Assembly (NCBI GenBank): GCA_965267485.1
Contig: OZ254080.1
Location: forward strand, 992,001 to 1,056,000
DNA: 64,000 nt
Origin: JANQJA01 sp965267485
GTDB lineage: Bacteria > Pseudomonadota > Gammaproteobacteria > Pseudomonadales > Azotimanducaceae
Direction: 5' to 3'
Made by a program: the position numbers and the translations under genes. Under the pieces are notes generated by a model that did no database searches, was not told where the DNA came from, and was given only the letters and a program-made list of their open reading frames with translations. How positions within the stretch are numbered: position 1 is the stretch's first letter; each line of letters opens with the position of its first letter. Shown in pieces: positions 24,849 through 34,351 of this stretch.

Positions 24849-25073
24849 TCAGTCCCGGAGGGAGTCGATCTGCCGGCTCAGGTCGTAGCGCTCGTCGGTG
24901 ACGACTTTCTCGAGTACGCGGATGCGCTCCTCGAGTTCATCGATCCGGTCATGGGCATCATCCAGCGCACCGTCATTGCCGGCGGTCTTGCGCTTCGTCT
25001 TCAGCCATTCCGAAACCACACCGGTCGCGCAGCCGATAAATACGACGATGACGACCATTGTAAATACGTCCAC
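24849..25073 (-). CDS. pspB: PspB, phage shock protein B
   Basis: Small membrane protein of 74 residues with one N-terminal transmembrane segment (MVVIVVFIGCATGVV) and a cytosolic coiled-coil C-terminus (ERIRVLEKVVTDERYDL). It acts with PspC to sense inner-membrane stress and release PspA from PspF. It follows pspC on the same strand with 57 bases between. Gene order on the minus strand is small protein, pspA, pspC, pspB, different from the E. coli order pspABC. Confidence 0.87.
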   Translation of the reverse strand: MDVFTMVVIVVFIGCATGVVSEWLKTKRKTAGNDGALDDAHDRIDELEERIRVLEKVVTDERYDLSRQIDSLRD

Positions 25074-25130
25074 GGGTATCTCCCTCTGTCCGATTGTTGA
25101 AGTTTATGCGTGCGTTGCTGCCGGCGCCAG

Positions 25131-25349
25131 CTAGATCCGTTCTTCCAGAATCATCCACAGCAGGATGTATCCGAAGATCACGAGATGTGGCGCAAGGAAC
25201 AGCCCGATGATCGCGGCGAGCCGCACAGCGCAGGGCGTCAGATTGAAGCGCCGCGCGATGCCGGCACACACGCCGGCGAGCCTGCCTGCAATGGGATCCC
25301 GACTGAGCGGGAGTTCGTCGTCGTAGTCGTAGTAGTACTTTCTCTTCAT
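25131..25349 (-). CDS. pspC: PspC domain protein
   Basis: A 72-residue protein with the PspC domain. A charged N-terminus (KRKYYYDYDDELPLSRDP) precedes GRLAGVCAGIARRFNLTPCAVRL, then a membrane segment (IIGLFLAPHLVIFGYILLWMIL). It is shorter than E. coli PspC (about 119 residues) and lacks the C-terminal leucine-zipper part. It partners PspB in stress sensing. It lies 9 bases after pspA. Confidence 0.88.
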   Translation of the reverse strand: MKRKYYYDYDDELPLSRDPIAGRLAGVCAGIARRFNLTPCAVRLAAIIGLFLAPHLVIFGYILLWMILEERI

Positions 25350-25358
25350 GGCGATTAC

Positions 25359-26033
25359 CTATACTTGGGTGGTATCTGCCTTCCCCATCCTGGCCTTCAA
25401 CGCTTGCAGCTGTGCATTCAACTGCTCGTCTTTTTCAAGGTCATCGATTTCGTCGGCGAGCGAGCGTGACGCAAGGTCATAGCTCTCGAGTTCGCCTTCG
25501 AGCTCATCGATTCGACGCTCGTAGAGTTCGAACTTGTCGAATGCGTCACCCAGGCTGGTCTCATGCACCTGGCGACGAACTTTCATCCGCTGCCTGGCGG
25601 TCTTGCCGCGAACGACCAGCGACTTCTGTCGGGCCCGGGCGCTCTTCAGCTTGTCCTCGAGTTGCGAGGTGTCTGCCTTCAGCTTGGCGATCGAGTCGTC
25701 AATCGAGACCAGTTCGCTCTCGATCTGCGCGATCGCCGCTTCGTGAACCGACTTCTCACGGAGTGCCGACTTTGCAAGGTCGTCACGACCCTTGCTGATC
25801 GCGAGTTCCGCTTTCGACTCCCAGTTGGCGACCTCACGTCGGTGACGGTCGATCCGCGTCGAGAGTTCCTTCTTGTCGGCGATGTATCGCGCCGATGCCG
25901 AACGGACCTCGACCAGCGTCTCCTCCATCTCCTGGGTGATCATGCGAACCATCTTTTCAGGATCTTCCGCCTGGTCGAGGATCGCGTTGATGTTGGAGTT
26001 GATGATGTCCGAAAACCTGCTGAATACGCTCAT
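25359..26033 (-). CDS. pspA: PspA, membrane-stress effector
   Basis: Peripheral inner-membrane protein of the PspA/Vipp1/IM30 family that stabilises damaged membranes and, in enterobacteria, holds the activator PspF inactive. The 224 residues begin MSVFSRFSDIINSNINAIL, an amphipathic membrane-binding helix, then a long alpha-helical hairpin (EDPEKMVRMITQEMEETLVEV...). Length equals the family. No pspF gene lies next to it, unlike E. coli where pspF is divergent; here a TonB receptor occupies that position. Confidence 0.95.
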   Translation of the reverse strand: MSVFSRFSDIINSNINAILDQAEDPEKMVRMITQEMEETLVEVRSASARYIADKKELSTRIDRHRREVANWESKAELAISKGRDDLAKSALREKSVHEAAIAQIESELVSIDDSIAKLKADTSQLEDKLKSARARQKSLVVRGKTARQRMKVRRQVHETSLGDAFDKFELYERRIDELEGELESYDLASRSLADEIDDLEKDEQLNAQLQALKARMGKADTTQV

Positions 26034-26044
26034 GGTCTTGTCTC

Positions 26045-26230
26045 CTAAAACAGCCGCAGGATGGCCTGCGGAACAGGGCCCGTTGCCGCCGATTCGCTGG
26101 CAATGGCATGGGTGTGATGTGTGGGGACCTGGCTCTCGGCGAATGCGCCGAAGCCCAGCATGAAGACGGCGAGCAATATCGCTGTCGTCCAGTTGGCGGT
26201 TGGCCGATAGGTCATGGGTCCGATTTTCAT
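26045..26230 (-). CDS. Small exported or membrane protein heading the psp operon
   Basis: A 61-residue protein from ATG 26230 (MKIGPMTYRPTANW) with one hydrophobic signal or anchor segment (AILLAVFMLGFGAFA, then ES) and a short periplasmic tail holding a HHTH patch. GAGAGA lies before the start. The open frame extends upstream, but that part runs through the promoter region. It lies 11 bases before pspA, so it should be cotranscribed and stress-induced. I do not recognise the family. Confidence 0.55.
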   Translation of the reverse strand: MKIGPMTYRPTANWTTAILLAVFMLGFGAFAESQVPTHHTHAIASESAATGPVPQAILRLF

Positions 26231-26571
26231 TGTTGTCTCTCTCGCCGATGGCTTGTTTGATTCTGCTGTTTCAGGAAGCGTGCCAATCTTGAGAAATGGC
26301 GCTAAGTGTTTGTATTCGAAAGAGAATGATGGATTTGAGAGAGCGGCTTGCGTTGTGCCGGGTTGCGGTTTTAACAACGTGATTGGCGAGATTGACCATC
26401 CCGTGGGTGCTGTCGCGCTTGCGGCGAAGCGAATTACCCTCACGTTTCTCATAGTTGACGGGATTGAATCCGGCACAAAATTTCAGGTGATGTCCGGGTA
26501 TTCCGGGCTTTCGACAGGTTCCGACGCGAGCTCCTGTCGAGTGCTACCAGCGTCAAGAAGAGGGAAACATC
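26231..26571. other. Divergent intergenic region between psp operon and TonB receptor
   Basis: A 341-base gap that must hold promoters for both directions. On the minus strand it carries a sigma-54-like element (26270-26286). The receptor ribosome-binding site (AGAGGGAAAC) is just before 26572. No convincing sigma-70 hexamer pair or operator palindrome was found for the receptor. Confidence 0.5.
26270..26286 (-). promoter_or_regulatory. Sigma-54-like promoter for the psp operon
   Basis: On the minus strand the sequence TTGGCACGCTTCCTGAA fits the -24 element TGGCACG exactly, but has GA where the -12 element has GC. The gap between the GG and the -12 dinucleotide is the required 10 bases. It lies about 40 bases before the first psp-cluster start. 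Sigma-54 control by PspF is known for psp in E. coli. Confidence 0.38.
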
Positions 26572-29500
26572 ATGCGTCACCTGTCTGGGCTCAAGGGCCC
26601 TGCAATAGCCTTGTCCCTGCTCGCAAGCAGTATCGCGATCGCAGAGGAAGGTGAACTCGAGGAAGTGATCGTTACCGGTTCCTATATCAAGGGAACGCCG
26701 GGCGACACACCTTCGCCGGTACAGACTCTTACCCGCGACGACATCGTCGTCTCTGGTGTCTCCGATGCGTCGGAGATGATCCGTAACCTGGAGATTGCCT
26801 CCGGGTCCGATACGGCACCCCAGAACGAGACTCGCTTCAACGGCAACTCCGGCTCCGGTCTTGCAAACGTCAACCTGCGCGGCGTGGGCCCAACCGCCAC
26901 ACTCGTTCTGATGGACGGCAAGCGGCTGCCGAATGCCGCCCAGAAGCTGGCGGACGGCGATCGCTTTGTCGACGTCAACAGCATTCCGATTACGATGATT
27001 GAACGGGTTGAGGTGCTCAAGGATGGCGGCTCGGCCATCTACGGGTCAGATGCCATTGCCGGCGTCGTCAACTTTGTTACCCGCAGGGACTTCCAGGGAT
27101 TCGAATTCACCGGGAAGCTGCAGGAGTCCGACAAGGGCGGGCAGCAGGATGCGACCTACGGGGCCATCTTTGGCTGGGGGTCTGATGACGGCAACACGAA
27201 TTTCGTCATCGGTGGTGAGTACTTCGACCGCGGTGATCTCGAGGCCGCAGACCGTCGTGATCTCACCAACGACGTATATCCGCTGCAGAACGCCTCGATC
27301 GTCAACAGCTTCACGTTCAACGGACCCGACGCGCAGTGCGCCGCGTTCCCCGGCTTCTTTGCCAACAACGGGTTCAGTTCCGCACCGAACGCCTGTAACC
27401 GCAACGGCAGTGACACCGAACTGCTGATACCGGAGCAGGAGCGAAAGAGTGTGCTGGCTACCTTCTCGCACAGTTTTGGCCGCGGCGCCGAGCTCTATGC
27501 ACAGGCCTCGCTGCTCGACTCCCGGAGCGGGCAGGAACGGCCCGTGTATGTCGGTCCGATCGAACCGAAGTATGCGCTGCCGGGTATCCTGAACGCGCTC
27601 GTTCCATTCGGCATCGGCTCGTCGCCGGCGAACGACCCGTCCAATATCCTGCTTGGCGGCAGCACGATTCCTGATGCGGCAACCGCTGCAGCGCTGGGAT
27701 TGCCGGCGTCGTTTGTCCTTCCCCTGGAACTCGTCGACTACACCGCACGTGTGCCGGGAATCGAACCTGATCGACTGTACGATGCGCACAATGAGCAGGA
27801 AACGACCCGCTATCAGCTTGGCCTGCGCGGTGACTTCGATATCGGCGAGCGGGTGTGGAGCTACGACATCTCCTATACCGATGGGGACTCGGAGTTCTCG
27901 ACACACTTCCTCGGACTCGACAAGAACCGGCTCGAGCTCGCCCAGTATGGTCTTGGCGGTCCGAACTGTACGCCCGACGGCAGTGTCTCAAACCCCATCG
28001 CGCGCAATCTGCTGGCAGGGACCGACGGTGCATTTGATACCACGGCGACCGCGCCGGGTGCAGTCGGCGCCCTCGAGGGTACGTTTGCCTCGCTGATGGG
28101 AACACTGCCGGGATTCCAGTTCATCAACCCGGACAATGTTCTCGTGGCGATGACCAGCAGCAATCGTGGTGACAACAGCCAGGGCTGCTACTTCTTCAAC
28201 CCGTATCTGACACGCGCCAGCACCTATCCCAACAACCCTGAATTGCTGGAATGGATGGAAGTCGAGATGCCGAATGCGCATCTCTCTGAGACGATCATGG
28301 AGGTCTTCGATGCGGTACTCACCGGTGAGGTCTTGGACCTCCCGGCCGGCCCGCTCGCAATGGCGATCGGTCTGCAGCATAGAACGGAAGGTCGCAAGAC
28401 GACTATCAATCCGCAGACCATCGGCAGCGTCAACAGCTTCGGCCAGCTCATCGGGGGTGAATCCGTCGCGGGGCTTTCGGAGAACCGGAACTTCAGCGCC
28501 GAACGCGACATCTCGGCGGCGTTCGTTGAGTTTCAGGTGCCCATTACCGATACCCTCGATGCGCAGCTGGCGGGTCGCTATGAGGATTACGGCGGCCTGA
28601 TCGGATCGACGTTCGACCCCAAGCTGGCACTTCGCTGGCAGGCAACCGATTCGCTCGTCCTTCGTGGCTCGGCGAGCAGTTCGTTCCGCGGACCGGGGCT
28701 GGCACAGGTCGAGGAAGGCACCGGCTTCAGTCTTGAGTTCGGCGTTATCGACGTGCTCGGCGAAGGCACTGATCCCGCCGGACCAAACTGTGTCCGCACG
28801 GGCCGCTGCGACTTCCCGACGGGTACCGCGATCCCGACGATCATCATCGTCAAGCAGGGCCTCGCGACGCCGGAACTCAAGCCGGAAGAGGCGAACACCT
28901 TCAACATCGGTGCAATCTGGTCACCGACGGACGGACCGCTGTCCGGTCTGACGGTCGGTGCTGATTACTATGTGATCGAGTTCTCCGACAAGATTATCGA
29001 TGTGCCCACGCAATCCCTGCTCCAGGAAGAGCTCGCGCTGTTCAATGCGGCGCGGGATGCAGGCGACTTTGTGATCGCGGTACCGAGCCAGGCTGACTTC
29101 GGCATGCCCTGTGATCCGACCGCTGCAGAGTTCGATCCGGGTCCCGGCGCGCGTGCAGAGGCTTGTCAGGTCAATCCGGATGCGTACGCGATCAACCCGG
29201 GCAACTCCCAGTTCGTCGGTGGCAACATCACCCGTCGTTCCGACAGTTCACGGGATCTCCAGATCATCAGCAGCGGCGCGCTCAACACCGGTTCTGTCGA
29301 AACAGACGGTATCGACGCGAACTTCAGCTATGTCTGGGCCAACGACCTGGGCGACTGGATGATCGACGGTCGTCTGAACTACATCCGTGAGTTCCTCGTG
29401 AAGGACTTCCCGGGTGGTCAGCCTGACTTCGATGCGGCCGGCTTCACCAACAACGATCCGAACCGTCGACTGACGCGCTCGATGCCCGATCTCAAGGGTA

Positions 29501-29814
29501 ATCTCGGCATCAGCTGGTTTGGCGCGGGCAATCGGCACGCGGCACGACTCAACATGCGTTACGTCGGTGCGTATGAAGACAATGCTTCGGCGAACAACCG
29601 GATCGGTGATGGCCAGCTCGACGCCTACTATGCGTTTGACCTGAACTACACCTATACCTGGCGCATGAACAATTCCGACCTGATCTTCACCCTGGGTGCG
29701 ATCGACCTCTTCGACGCCGATCTGCCGGAACTGAAGAATGCGAACGGTACGGACCTGCAAACGTTCGATCTGCGCGGACGTCGTCTGTACGGTTCGATCA
29801 AGTACAGCCTGTAG
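26572..29814 (+). CDS. TonB-dependent outer-membrane receptor
   Basis: Outer-membrane transporter of 1080 residues. It has a signal peptide (IALSLLASSIAIAEEG), a TonB box-like EEVIVTGSYIKG, a plug domain with FNGNSGSGLANVNLRGVGPTATLVLMDGKRLP and VEVLKDGGSAIYGSDAIAGVVNFVTRRDF, and a long beta-barrel ending GRRLYGSIKYSL. It belongs to the large receptor type common in oligotrophic marine proteobacteria; the ligand may be a siderophore, carbohydrate or other nutrient. The final residue is Leu, not the usual Phe. A strong terminator follows. Confidence 0.92.
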   Translation: MRHLSGLKGPAIALSLLASSIAIAEEGELEEVIVTGSYIKGTPGDTPSPVQTLTRDDIVVSGVSDASEMIRNLEIASGSDTAPQNETRFNGNSGSGLANVNLRGVGPTATLVLMDGKRLPNAAQKLADGDRFVDVNSIPITMIERVEVLKDGGSAIYGSDAIAGVVNFVTRRDFQGFEFTGKLQESDKGGQQDATYGAIFGWGSDDGNTNFVIGGEYFDRGDLEAADRRDLTNDVYPLQNASIVNSFTFNGPDAQCAAFPGFFANNGFSSAPNACNRNGSDTELLIPEQERKSVLATFSHSFGRGAELYAQASLLDSRSGQERPVYVGPIEPKYALPGILNALVPFGIGSSPANDPSNILLGGSTIPDAATAAALGLPASFVLPLELVDYTARVPGIEPDRLYDAHNEQETTRYQLGLRGDFDIGERVWSYDISYTDGDSEFSTHFLGLDKNRLELAQYGLGGPNCTPDGSVSNPIARNLLAGTDGAFDTTATAPGAVGALEGTFASLMGTLPGFQFINPDNVLVAMTSSNRGDNSQGCYFFNPYLTRASTYPNNPELLEWMEVEMPNAHLSETIMEVFDAVLTGEVLDLPAGPLAMAIGLQHRTEGRKTTINPQTIGSVNSFGQLIGGESVAGLSENRNFSAERDISAAFVEFQVPITDTLDAQLAGRYEDYGGLIGSTFDPKLALRWQATDSLVLRGSASSSFRGPGLAQVEEGTGFSLEFGVIDVLGEGTDPAGPNCVRTGRCDFPTGTAIPTIIIVKQGLATPELKPEEANTFNIGAIWSPTDGPLSGLTVGADYYVIEFSDKIIDVPTQSLLQEELALFNAARDAGDFVIAVPSQADFGMPCDPTAAEFDPGPGARAEACQVNPDAYAINPGNSQFVGGNITRRSDSSRDLQIISSGALNTGSVETDGIDANFSYVWANDLGDWMIDGRLNYIREFLVKDFPGGQPDFDAAGFTNNDPNRRLTRSMPDLKGNLGISWFGAGNRHAARLNMRYVGAYEDNASANNRIGDGQLDAYYAFDLNYTYTWRMNNSDLIFTLGAIDLFDADLPELKNANGTDLQTFDLRGRRLYGSIKYSL

Positions 29815-29829
29815 TTCCAGGCAGTCCTC

Positions 29830-29863
29830 AGCCCGGGTCCTCGCAAGAGGCCCGGGCTTTTTT
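29830..29863 (+). terminator. Strong intrinsic terminator after the TonB receptor
   Basis: The stem GCCCGGG/CCCGGGC with an inner CCTC/GAGG pair and a GCAA loop is followed by TTTTTT. The hairpin is perfect apart from a single unpaired T. Confidence 0.9.
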
Positions 29864-29886
29864 GTGCCCGATTGCCGTCAGGTACC

Positions 29887-30906
29887 CTAGAGTTGCTGGT
29901 CGATCAGCATCTCGACGATTGCAGCCGCGGCCCAGGTCAGTGGCGGCAGCACCACGTAGAGCAGGAACCGGCGCAGGCCGGCGAGATCGAGGGGCCAGGT
30001 TGGCGCCGACGCGACCCGGGCCCGCAGTACGAGCAACGTTTCCAGATCGCGCAGGCGTTCGAGTTCATCCAGCGAGGGCTTGCCCAGACTGTCTATGCGC
30101 CAGTCGATTTCGGCAAGGTCTGCCTTTCTCGTCTCTCTGATCTTGCGACGAATGCCGCGCAGCGGCAGGAAGAAAAGTCCAAACATCGAGGCAAACGAGG
30201 CAACGAAGCCGATCAGGGAGGGGCCGATGAAATCCTGCCCGGTCGAGAGAACCAGAACAGGGTAGGCGCACAGCATCGCGATGACGAACAGCGTTGGGCG
30301 CATCGCGGTTGCGCCGAACGCTGCAAGCCGATCCGGTCGCGTGAGCTCCGGGCGCGCACGGCTGCCGAGCAGTGAGAACACATCAGCGTTCGCCAGCAGC
30401 GGCGGTATCGTCCAGAACATCGTGATCCAGAGCATCGTCGTACCGAATGCCTGCGTTGTTCCCACCAGCCCGCCGAGCGCACCGAGTCCGAGCAGCGCGC
30501 TGTGGCCGACACCGAAGAGCGCGCCGAGCCCGGTCATGGTCCACATCGTTGGCACCGCGAATCGCGTGAGTCCCTTTTCGATGCGCGCGCGCTCGGATTC
30601 TGAAATGTCGAGCACCGGCAGCAGTTCACGAAAGTCGCGTACCGCGCCCCGAAAAATATAGGGCGTGAAACCTGTGAGCACACCGATACTGAGGCCGAAG
30701 AACAACGCGGATGCGATGACATCGGCGAGGTCCGCCACCGGTGTGAAGATGGCGGGTGACATGACAATCGTTGTGACGAGTACGCCGCAGACGACGCCGA
30801 ATGCCGCGGGTGGCAGGCGCGAGGCTTGCTGCGCACGCAGCAGCCAGAGTTCAGGTGCGTCGTCGCGACCCTCGATGCTGTTTTCCAGTGCGGTTGGTTC
30901 GCTCAT
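29887..30906 (-). CDS. Multi-pass membrane protein, unknown function
   Basis: A 339-residue protein with about seven hydrophobic segments: PPAAFGVVCGVLVTTIVM, LADVIASALFFGLSIGVLTGF, MWTMTGLGALFGVGHSALLGLG, MLWITMFWTIPPLL, TLFVIAMLCAYPVLVLS, IGFVASFASMFGLFFL and a C-terminal LLYVVLPPLTWAAAAIVEML. A charged cytoplasmic loop of about 60 residues (RRKIRETRKADLAEIDWRI...) precedes the last segment. I do not recognise a family. It is convergent with the TonB receptor terminator and divergent from the TPP enzyme. Confidence 0.75.
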   Translation of the reverse strand: MSEPTALENSIEGRDDAPELWLLRAQQASRLPPAAFGVVCGVLVTTIVMSPAIFTPVADLADVIASALFFGLSIGVLTGFTPYIFRGAVRDFRELLPVLDISESERARIEKGLTRFAVPTMWTMTGLGALFGVGHSALLGLGALGGLVGTTQAFGTTMLWITMFWTIPPLLANADVFSLLGSRARPELTRPDRLAAFGATAMRPTLFVIAMLCAYPVLVLSTGQDFIGPSLIGFVASFASMFGLFFLPLRGIRRKIRETRKADLAEIDWRIDSLGKPSLDELERLRDLETLLVLRARVASAPTWPLDLAGLRRFLLYVVLPPLTWAAAAIVEMLIDQQL

Positions 30907-31008
30907 CGGGCTGGATGATAGCGCGTGTTCCCGGCCGACACCCGCGGCGCGATGCTATCGCTCGGGTTATACTCGCGGCAATGCCAATCAGAATCGACGG
31001 GAGCCCCT

Positions 31009-32556
31009 ATGAACGGCGCAGAAAGCATGCTGCAAACGCTCATCAACAATGGTGTTGAGGTTTGCTTTACCAACCCCGGTACATCAGAGATGCACATGGT
31101 GGCCGCGATTGGAAAGACTGAAGGCATGCGATCAATTCTCGCGCTGTTCGAGGGTGTCTGCACCGGTGCGGCCGATGGCTATGGCCGTATGGCGGGCAAG
31201 CCAGCGTGCACCCTGCTCCATCTCGGGCCTGGCCTGTCGAACGGTTCGGCGAACCTCCATAACGCCCGCAAGGCGAATTCGCCGATCATCAATCTGATTG
31301 GTGATCACGCGACCTATCACAAGAAGTTCGATGCCCCGCTGACCTCAGACATCATTGGACTCGCCAGTCCTGTCTCCCACTGGGTCAAGTCCAGTGCTGA
31401 CGCCGTCACACTGCCGCGGGATGCCGCTGCTGCCGTTCAGGCGGCGAACGTGAAGCCCGGTCACATTGCGACGCTGATTGTGCCTGCGGATGCCGCCTGG
31501 GACGAATCCGTGGATCCGCTGGGCGTCCAGCAGATGCCCGAGGCGCCGCGAGTATCTGACGATGTCGTCGAGGCGACGGCGCGCATGTTGCGCAATGGCA
31601 AATCAACCATGCTGCTGCTCGGCAACATGGCGCTGACGGAGCGGGCGCTGGAACTCGCGGATCAGGTATCACAGGCGACCGGCGCTCGCATACTCTGCGA
31701 CACATTCGTTACCCGGCTCGCTCGTGGCGAAGGGCGCTGTGCGGTCGAACGGCTTGCCTACTTCGCAGAGCAGGGGGTCGAGCAGATTCAGGACATGGAA
31801 CAGCTCGTGATGGTTGGAACCAAGGCGCCGGTGGCGTTCTTCGCGTACCCGGGCAAGCCCAGCGAGTTCTACCAGCCGGACAGCGCAAGGCATGTGCTGG
31901 CGGGAGACCACGAGGACGCCGAGGATGCACTGACCCGGCTGGTGGAGGCTCTCGATGCCGCGGGTCACGCACCGAGACGCGTGCAACTGCAGAAGTCGGC
32001 GCCGGGTGAAGGCGAACTCACGCCGCGTTCGCTCGGCATGTCGTTTGGTCACTTCCTGCCGACTGATGCGATTGTCGTCGACGAAGGCGCAACCGGCGGT
32101 GGCGGTTGTTACCCGGCATCTGCTGCCGGGGAACCCCACGATTGGCTCAGTCTTACCGGCGGATCGATCGGCTATGGACTACCGACGTCAATCGGCTGCG
32201 CGGTTGCATGCCCGGACAGGAAGGTCGTCTGCATACACGGCGACGGCGGTGCGATGTATACGATTCAGTCACTCTGGACGATGGCACGTGAGGAACTCGA
32301 CATCTGCGTCGTCATTCTGGCGAACCGCAAGTACCAGATCCTTCAGGTCGAACTCGCACGGGTCGGAGCGCAGAGCATGAACAAAAAGACGCTCGACATG
32401 CTCGATATCGGCAATCCGGATCTGGACTTCGTGAAGATATCCGAGGGGCTCGGCGTGCGAGCGGCGCGGGCGGAGACGGCAGAGGAGTTCAACCGCCTCT
32501 TCGAAGCCGCCATGAAGGAGCGTGGTCCGCGACTGATCGAAGCGGTGATCCCCTGA
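31009..32556 (+). CDS. Thiamine diphosphate-dependent enzyme, acetolactate synthase/benzoylformate decarboxylase-like
   Basis: A 515-residue three-domain TPP enzyme. The catalytic Glu of the Pyr domain is in LFEGVCTGAADGYGRMAG; the central domain holds degenerate nucleotide-binding motifs; the PP domain has the Mg-TPP motif GDGGAMYTIQSLWTMAREELDICVVILAN (GDG-x(26)-N) and starts at LPTDAIVVDEGATGGG. It resembles the cd02002-type decarboxylases and large acetolactate synthase-like proteins, not the true IlvB with a partner IlvN, which is absent. ATG 31009 has GGGAG 6 bases before it; the longer in-frame ATG at 30925 is rejected. The substrate is unknown. Confidence 0.78.
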   Translation: MNGAESMLQTLINNGVEVCFTNPGTSEMHMVAAIGKTEGMRSILALFEGVCTGAADGYGRMAGKPACTLLHLGPGLSNGSANLHNARKANSPIINLIGDHATYHKKFDAPLTSDIIGLASPVSHWVKSSADAVTLPRDAAAAVQAANVKPGHIATLIVPADAAWDESVDPLGVQQMPEAPRVSDDVVEATARMLRNGKSTMLLLGNMALTERALELADQVSQATGARILCDTFVTRLARGEGRCAVERLAYFAEQGVEQIQDMEQLVMVGTKAPVAFFAYPGKPSEFYQPDSARHVLAGDHEDAEDALTRLVEALDAAGHAPRRVQLQKSAPGEGELTPRSLGMSFGHFLPTDAIVVDEGATGGGGCYPASAAGEPHDWLSLTGGSIGYGLPTSIGCAVACPDRKVVCIHGDGGAMYTIQSLWTMAREELDICVVILANRKYQILQVELARVGAQSMNKKTLDMLDIGNPDLDFVKISEGLGVRAARAETAEEFNRLFEAAMKERGPRLIEAVIP

Positions 32557-32558
32557 TT

Positions 32559-33509
32559 TCAGTCGCAGTTGCGCCGCCAGGTGCGTGAGACGCCACTCGG
32601 CTCAAATCCGCAGGACTGGTAGAGCCGCTGCGCCTGATGATTGAAGCTCGTGGTGTAGACGCGGCAACCCCGCATGCCGCGGTCGCGGAGCCGGCGCAGT
32701 CCGCCGTGAATCAGGGCGCGCGATACCTTGCCGCCACGGTATGCGGGCCGGACTCCGAACGGCTCGATGTTGCCAATGCCTGACGCCTCGTCCGCCCAGA
32801 AGATGGTCGTGCCGGCGAATTCGCCATCGACCTCGGCAACGAGACACAGTGACGAATCGAAGAGGTTGCCGATTGATGCCAGTTCCTGGAGCCGCTGCGC
32901 CGAGAAGGTCGACGCGCTGCCCCACGCGTCGCGATGGGCGCTGGCATAGGCTTCTCTCTCGTCGTCCCGGATGGCCCTGATGGCGATGTCGCCGGCGGCA
33001 TCCAGATTGCTCAGATCATGCCGCAGGTGGAGTTCGCCGTGTGAGGTCTGCTCGAACCCGTCAGGCGGTGCGACGCGGGCGACATCCGGTTCGAAGGCCG
33101 GCGTGATCAGCACTTTGTGATCGTCGCGCGCAGCCTGATCGAGGTCGTTCAGCACCTCGGCCCAGTCGCTCATGTCGGTCGCGTCGAGAAACGGGTACTT
33201 GCCGGGCGGAAATCCGCGGCGACGGTCGATTGCCCACTGCCAGATTGCGATCGCCACGTCTTCGTCCGCATCCTCGGCAACATCGGCGATGACTTCCCAG
33301 GGTGGCTGGTACCAGGCATATCCCATGAGCGCATCGTCTTCGTAGAACAGCCGGAGGTTGTTCTTCGGGTCGGAACCATGGAGTTGCCACGCAATGTCGC
33401 TGGTCATGAGACGCGTGGGACCGGGCCAACGGGCACGTGCCAGCTGTGACGTGAATTCGCACAGTGCGGGGAGGTGATGGCGGGTGAACGCGACTGAATG
33501 AATGGTCAC
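32559..33509 (-). CDS. GNAT family acetyltransferase, double domain
   Basis: A 316-residue protein with two GNAT-like halves. The C-terminal half has the acyl-CoA-binding region IGNIEPFGVRPAYRGGKVSRALI and a terminal AQRLYQSCGFE. The N-terminal half (about 1-145) is more divergent. Substrate cannot be told. It ends three bases from the convergent TPP enzyme and its start overlaps the phosphotransferase gene by four bases, making a three-gene cassette with two GNATs and an APH. Confidence 0.75.
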   Translation of the reverse strand: MTIHSVAFTRHHLPALCEFTSQLARARWPGPTRLMTSDIAWQLHGSDPKNNLRLFYEDDALMGYAWYQPPWEVIADVAEDADEDVAIAIWQWAIDRRRGFPPGKYPFLDATDMSDWAEVLNDLDQAARDDHKVLITPAFEPDVARVAPPDGFEQTSHGELHLRHDLSNLDAAGDIAIRAIRDDEREAYASAHRDAWGSASTFSAQRLQELASIGNLFDSSLCLVAEVDGEFAGTTIFWADEASGIGNIEPFGVRPAYRGGKVSRALIHGGLRRLRDRGMRGCRVYTTSFNHQAQRLYQSCGFEPSGVSRTWRRNCD

Positions 33510-34351
33510 TCTGTCTGTAGCCTCAACTGTTCGACCAGGAGCCTGTCGAGCAGCGCAAAGTCCGACGGCAGTGAGTCGAACTGGCGTTTGCCCACGCGCT
33601 TGTCAATCCACTCGATCGTCGTGTGCATGCTGTGATTCACCAGCCAGATGCGCTCCGAGCCCTCGGGTTCGATGCCGTAGCCTTCGAACGCGGCCGTCAG
33701 CAGATCGGTATCAATCTCCAGCAGGCCGGCGAAGTCCAGCACACGGTGCGCGATGTGGGCATCTGTCCAGTCGATGATCCCTGCGAGCCGGCCCTGCTCA
33801 TCGGCCAGGAGGTGCTCGGCGAAGAGGTCGCCATGAATCAGGACCGGGTTGACGCCGGGTTTTGACGGTGCCGGCTGCGAGAGGTAGTGCGCAAGCCGCT
33901 GACGGAGCGCCCGCGGGTAGATGTTGGCGGCGCGCTCGAAACGGGTGATCGCTGCCTCCCGGCTCGGGTCCCAGTCAGCCCACGGGTGCGGGAGGGGCCC
34001 GGGCGGGTCGATGCGATGAAGGACGGCCAGGAATTCGCCGAGTTCTCGTGCGACAGCGCGCTGCGCTGATGCGTCGATCTCGTCGAGGCTGCGCCCGCGC
34101 ACCAGTGGGTAGGCTGCAATGTGCCACGGAAATTCGTCTCCCGGTTCCGTGACGTGAGTGAAACGCGGAATATCAGCCGGCAGCGAGTGGCGCGCCAGGT
34201 GCTCCAGCAGTTCGTACTCACGCACCAGAAGCGTGCTGCAGGCTTCCCGCCGCGGAAAGCGGAGCACGAGATCGTCTTCTGTCACGAAGGTCTCGAAGTC
34301 TTCGCCGCCAAAAGCGGCGGTCGCGATCCGGCTTGCCGTTTCAGGGTCCAT
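33506..34351 (-). CDS. Aminoglycoside phosphotransferase-fold kinase
   Basis: A 281-residue kinase of the APH/choline kinase fold. The Brenner motif is seen as LIHGDLFAEHLLAD, where the usual Asn is replaced by His, and the Mg-binding Asp as GIIDWTDAHIAHRVLDFAG. The catalytic Asp is kept. Substrates in the family include sugars, aminoglycosides, homoserine and lipids. It sits between two GNAT genes with 4- and 11-base overlaps, suggesting a shared substrate. Confidence 0.75.
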   Translation of the reverse strand: MDPETASRIATAAFGGEDFETFVTEDDLVLRFPRREACSTLLVREYELLEHLARHSLPADIPRFTHVTEPGDEFPWHIAAYPLVRGRSLDEIDASAQRAVARELGEFLAVLHRIDPPGPLPHPWADWDPSREAAITRFERAANIYPRALRQRLAHYLSQPAPSKPGVNPVLIHGDLFAEHLLADEQGRLAGIIDWTDAHIAHRVLDFAGLLEIDTDLLTAAFEGYGIEPEGSERIWLVNHSMHTTIEWIDKRVGKRQFDSLPSDFALLDRLLVEQLRLQTE

